Shown here piece after piece: positions 61,846 through 64,000 of a stretch of 64,000 bases of DNA. Origin of the DNA: Frankia sp. R82. Lineage in GTDB: Bacteria; Actinomycetota; Actinomycetes; Frankiales; Frankiaceae. Under the pieces are notes generated by a model. That model did not search any database and was not told where the DNA came from. It saw only the letters and a list, made by a program, of their open reading frames with translations. The stretch is taken from NCBI RefSeq assembly GCF_023716925.1, contig NZ_JAMQQG010000044.1, positions 1 through 64,000 on the forward strand, written 5' to 3'. The translations under genes and the position numbers were made by a program. Each line of letters opens with the position of its first letter. Position 1 is the first letter of the stretch.

Positions 61846-63618
61846 TCAGCCGGCGGGGTGCTCGGTGGGCAGCAGGCGGGTGATGACGACCGACTCACCG
61901 TCGAGCTCCACCCGTCCGGGCATGTAGGTGAAGCCGGGCGTGGAGGCGGCCGGCGCATCGAACGGAACGCCGTCGAGGGGAACCGCCTGGCGATCGTCGG
62001 CGAAGTTGACGACGATCGCGACGTCCCCGCGGCGCACGACGAGCCAGCGGGCGTGCTCGTCGTAGGTGCAGGCAACCGACGCCCAGGCCGGGTCGGTGAG
62101 TGCGGGTAGCCGGCGGCGCAGGGAGATCAGGCGGCGGTGCCAGTCGAGCAGGCTGCCATGGCCGGGGCGGGTCGGCTCGGACCAGTCCAGCTGGGACCGT
62201 TCGAAGGTGGCCGGATCCTGCGGATCGGGAACCTGCTCGGGCCCCCAGCCGTGGGCGGCGAACTCGGCCCGGCGACCGTTGCGGACGGCGTCGCCCAGGC
62301 CCGGATCGGTGTGGTCGGTGAAGTACTGCCAGGGCGTGTGCGCACCCCACTCCTCACCCATGAACAGCATCGGGGTGAGCGCCGAGGTGAGCAGCAGTGC
62401 GGCGCCGATGCGCAGCAGGCCGTCGCTGAGCTGCGCGGACGAGCGGTCGCCGAGCGCCCGGTTGCCGATCTGGTCGTGGTTCTGCAGAAACGTGACGAAC
62501 CGGTAGGCCGGGGTGGTCGCCGGCATCGGCCGGCCATGCGAGCGGGCCCGGAACGTCGAATACCCGCCCTCGTGCACGAAACCCCTGGTCAGAGCATGGG
62601 CGAGAGTCGCCAGTGAGCCGAAGTCGACGTAGTAGCCCTGCCGCTCGCCGGACAGCGTCGCCCACAGGGCGTGATGGGCGTCGTCGCACCACTGGCCGTC
62701 CAGGCCGTAGCCGCCGGCCTCGGGGGCGACGACGAGACGCGGGTCGTTCAGGTCGGACTCGGCGACGGCGAACAACGGTCGGCGCTGCTGCGCGCCGAGC
62801 CGGTGCACCGACTCGGCGATCTGCTCGAGCAGATGCAGCGCCCGGCTGTCCTGGAACGCATGGACCGCATCGAGGCGCAGGCCGTCACAGTGGTATTCGC
62901 GTAGCCAGGCCAGGGCGCTGTCCAGGATGAACGCACGCACCTCGTCGGAACCGGGAGCGTCCAGGTTGACGGCCGGGCCCCACGGGGTGATGTAACGGTC
63001 GGTGAAGTACGGGCCGAACTGGCCGAGATAGTTGCCGTCCGGCCCGAGGTGGTTGTAGACCACGTCCATGATCACACCGATGCCGTGGGCATGGGCGGCG
63101 TCGACGAACCGCTTCAGCCCGTCCGGCCCGCCGTACGGCTCGTGCACGGCGAACAGGCCCACCCCGTCGTACCCCCAGCCGTGCCGGCCGGGGAACGCGT
63201 TGACGGGCAGCAGCTCCACCGCGTCGATGCCGAGCTCGGCCAGATGCGGCAGCTTCTCGATCGCCGCGTCGAAGGTGCCCTCGGGGGTGAACGTCCCGAC
63301 GTGCAGTTCGTAGAGCACGCTGCCGGCCAGCGCGATGCCCCGCCAGCTCACGTCGGTCCAGGTGAACGTGGAGTGCTCGACGAGGCGAGACCGGCCGTGC
63401 ACCCCGTTCGGCTGCCAGGCGGAACGAGGATCGGGCAGCTCGTGACCGTTGCCGTCGAGCACGTAGGCGTAGTCCGTGCCGTGCCGGGCCGACGGGACGT
63501 TCACCCACCACCAGCCACCGCGCCCGGCGGACAGCTCGTGGGTGGTGTCGCCGGAGTCCTGGGCCAGGACCAGGCTGACCGTCTTGGCGCTCGGGGCCCA
63601 CAGCCGGAAGGTGCTCAT
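61846..63618 (-). CDS. treZ: Malto-oligosyltrehalose trehalohydrolase
   Basis: GH13 enzyme releasing trehalose from maltooligosyltrehalose made by TreY. 590 residues. N-terminal CBM48-like domain (STFRLWAPSAKTVSLVL), then the (beta/alpha)8 barrel: VIMDVVYNHLGPDGNY, nucleophile Asp in DGLRLDAVHAFQD, acid/base Glu in LFAVAESDLNDPR, and LQNHDQIGNRALGDR. LFMGEEWGAHTPWQYFTDH is characteristic of TreZ. ATG 63618 has AGGAA upstream. TreY and TreX are not in the window. Confidence 0.96.
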   Translation of the reverse strand: MSTFRLWAPSAKTVSLVLAQDSGDTTHELSAGRGGWWWVNVPSARHGTDYAYVLDGNGHELPDPRSAWQPNGVHGRSRLVEHSTFTWTDVSWRGIALAGSVLYELHVGTFTPEGTFDAAIEKLPHLAELGIDAVELLPVNAFPGRHGWGYDGVGLFAVHEPYGGPDGLKRFVDAAHAHGIGVIMDVVYNHLGPDGNYLGQFGPYFTDRYITPWGPAVNLDAPGSDEVRAFILDSALAWLREYHCDGLRLDAVHAFQDSRALHLLEQIAESVHRLGAQQRRPLFAVAESDLNDPRLVVAPEAGGYGLDGQWCDDAHHALWATLSGERQGYYVDFGSLATLAHALTRGFVHEGGYSTFRARSHGRPMPATTPAYRFVTFLQNHDQIGNRALGDRSSAQLSDGLLRIGAALLLTSALTPMLFMGEEWGAHTPWQYFTDHTDPGLGDAVRNGRRAEFAAHGWGPEQVPDPQDPATFERSQLDWSEPTRPGHGSLLDWHRRLISLRRRLPALTDPAWASVACTYDEHARWLVVRRGDVAIVVNFADDRQAVPLDGVPFDAPAASTPGFTYMPGRVELDGESVVITRLLPTEHPAG

Positions 63619-63720
63619 ATGTTCCTGTCTACCGTCCGGCGCCGCCCGACATGCCGGGACGGTGACAATGGCCCCAACGAAGGTGCCCCATGACCCGGTT
63701 CGGGGACGGTCGGCGGGCTC

Positions 63721-63752
63721 GGTGCTGAGGTGCTGAGGTGCTGAGGTGCTCG
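63721..63752. repeat. 8-bp GGTGCTGA repeat, 3 copies plus one imperfect
   Basis: GGTGCTGA at 63721, 63729 and 63737, then GGTGCTCG. Lies between treZ and the terminator of the right-edge gene. Confidence 0.85.
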
Positions 63753-63796
63753 AGGGCGCGGCGACGGGCGGCTAGCACGTTCCCGCCGCGTGCCGA

Positions 63797-63838
63797 TCGC
63801 CCGGGTGCGGGAGCCGACCTGCTCCGCACCCGGGCGAC
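63797..63838 (-). terminator. 17-bp stem terminator of the right-edge gene
   Basis: TCGCCCGGGTGCGG-GAG pairs with CTC-CGCACCCGGGCGA (63822-63838) around an 8-nt loop. Positioned 38 nt past the stop of the minus-strand partial gene. Confidence 0.8.
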
Positions 63839-63875
63839 GACGGGCCGTGCGACCCGTGGTGGTTCGGCGGTCCGG

Positions 63876-64000
63876 TCAGGACGCCGTGGACCTCGGCTTC
63901 AGGTCCTGGGTGTAGGTGTCGACCGCGCTGCGCGTGTCAGCGGTCTGCAGCGCTATCGAGACCTGCCGCTGCGTGGCAGTTCTGGGCAGCCCGAGCTGCC
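63876..64000 (-). CDS. 3' end of an unidentified gene
   Basis: 41 codons run in from the right edge and end at TGA (complement of 63876-63878): IALQTADTRSAVDTYTQDL followed by KPRSTAS. Good third-position G/C bias and a strong terminator just beyond support a real gene, but the fragment is too short to assign. Confidence 0.5.
   Translation of the reverse strand, partial: QLGLPRTATQRQVSIALQTADTRSAVDTYTQDLKPRSTAS

Overview
This window comes from a very G+C-rich actinobacterium, by eye around 70% G+C or more. The evidence is third-position G/C bias in every real gene, many GTG starts, apparently leaderless transcripts with TAnnnT -10 boxes, and actinobacterial families (DUF3000, DUF3159, DUF3710, DUF3817, DUF4235, CeoB/CeoC-type TrkA pair, HemQ). 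A Frankia-like organism is my best guess from overall style; no rRNA or taxon marker is present to prove it.

Layout. 0-5.7 kb: hexapeptide acyltransferase, aconitase, non-hydrolysing UDP-sugar 2-epimerase. 5.9-9.6 kb: an accessory-looking cassette of a two-TM protein, a TIR-domain protein and a small beta-rich protein whose 5' part exists in two direct copies, one decayed. 9.7-18 kb: large LuxR-family ATPase regulator (LAL), inositol monophosphatase, ValS, and an ECF41-type sigma factor with its own probable target promoter. 18.4-22.2 kb: gamma-carbonic-anhydrase-like protein, DUF4235, dut preceded by five 16-bp repeats, DUF3710, OB-fold protein, DUF3159. 22.2-29.7 kb: two TrkA/RCK proteins divergent from a KimA-like potassium/APC transporter, a TrmA/RlmD-like RNA methyltransferase, dxs. 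30.2-35.1 kb: flippase-like membrane protein, proline-rich bitopic protein, MFS efflux pump and its TetR regulator with twin operators. 35.1-35.9 kb: a gene-free gap containing a long inverted repeat. 35.9-45 kb: ferric-reductase-like flavoprotein, fadB, fadA, RNase D, DUF3000, a small zinc ribbon, DUF3817. 45.4-48.8 kb: hemE-hemY-hemQ. 49.3-57.9 kb: polyprenyl-phosphate sugar transferase, degenerate ATP-sulfurylase/APS kinase fusion, cysQ, cysDN, LigC-type DNA ligase. 57.9-64 kb: a coupled pair of WXG-like secretion-type proteins, RibD-like reductase, a 33-residue membrane peptide, treZ, and the 3' end of an unidentified gene.

How the genes work together. The blocks suhB / dut / DUF3710 / OB / DUF3159 / trkA-trkA / APC transporter / methyltransferase / dxs and rnd / DUF3000 / hemE / hemY / hemQ / ribD match, as I recall it, the neighbourhood around M. 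tuberculosis Rv2671-Rv2701c. That marks a conserved actinobacterial backbone into which the TIR cassette, LAL regulator, MFS/TetR unit, fad genes, sulfate genes and WXG-like pair are interspersed. Coherent functional modules are coproporphyrin-route haem synthesis (hemE, hemY, hemQ), sulfate activation and PAP recycling (cysD, cysN, cysC, cysQ), fatty-acid beta-oxidation (fadA, fadB), potassium handling (two RCK proteins plus KimA-like transporter), and surface polysaccharide pieces (2-epimerase, acyltransferase, sugar transferase).

Gene boundaries are unusually rich in short tandem repeats (units of 7-30 bp, 2-5 copies). No rRNA, tRNA, CRISPR array, complete insertion sequence or prophage was recognised.
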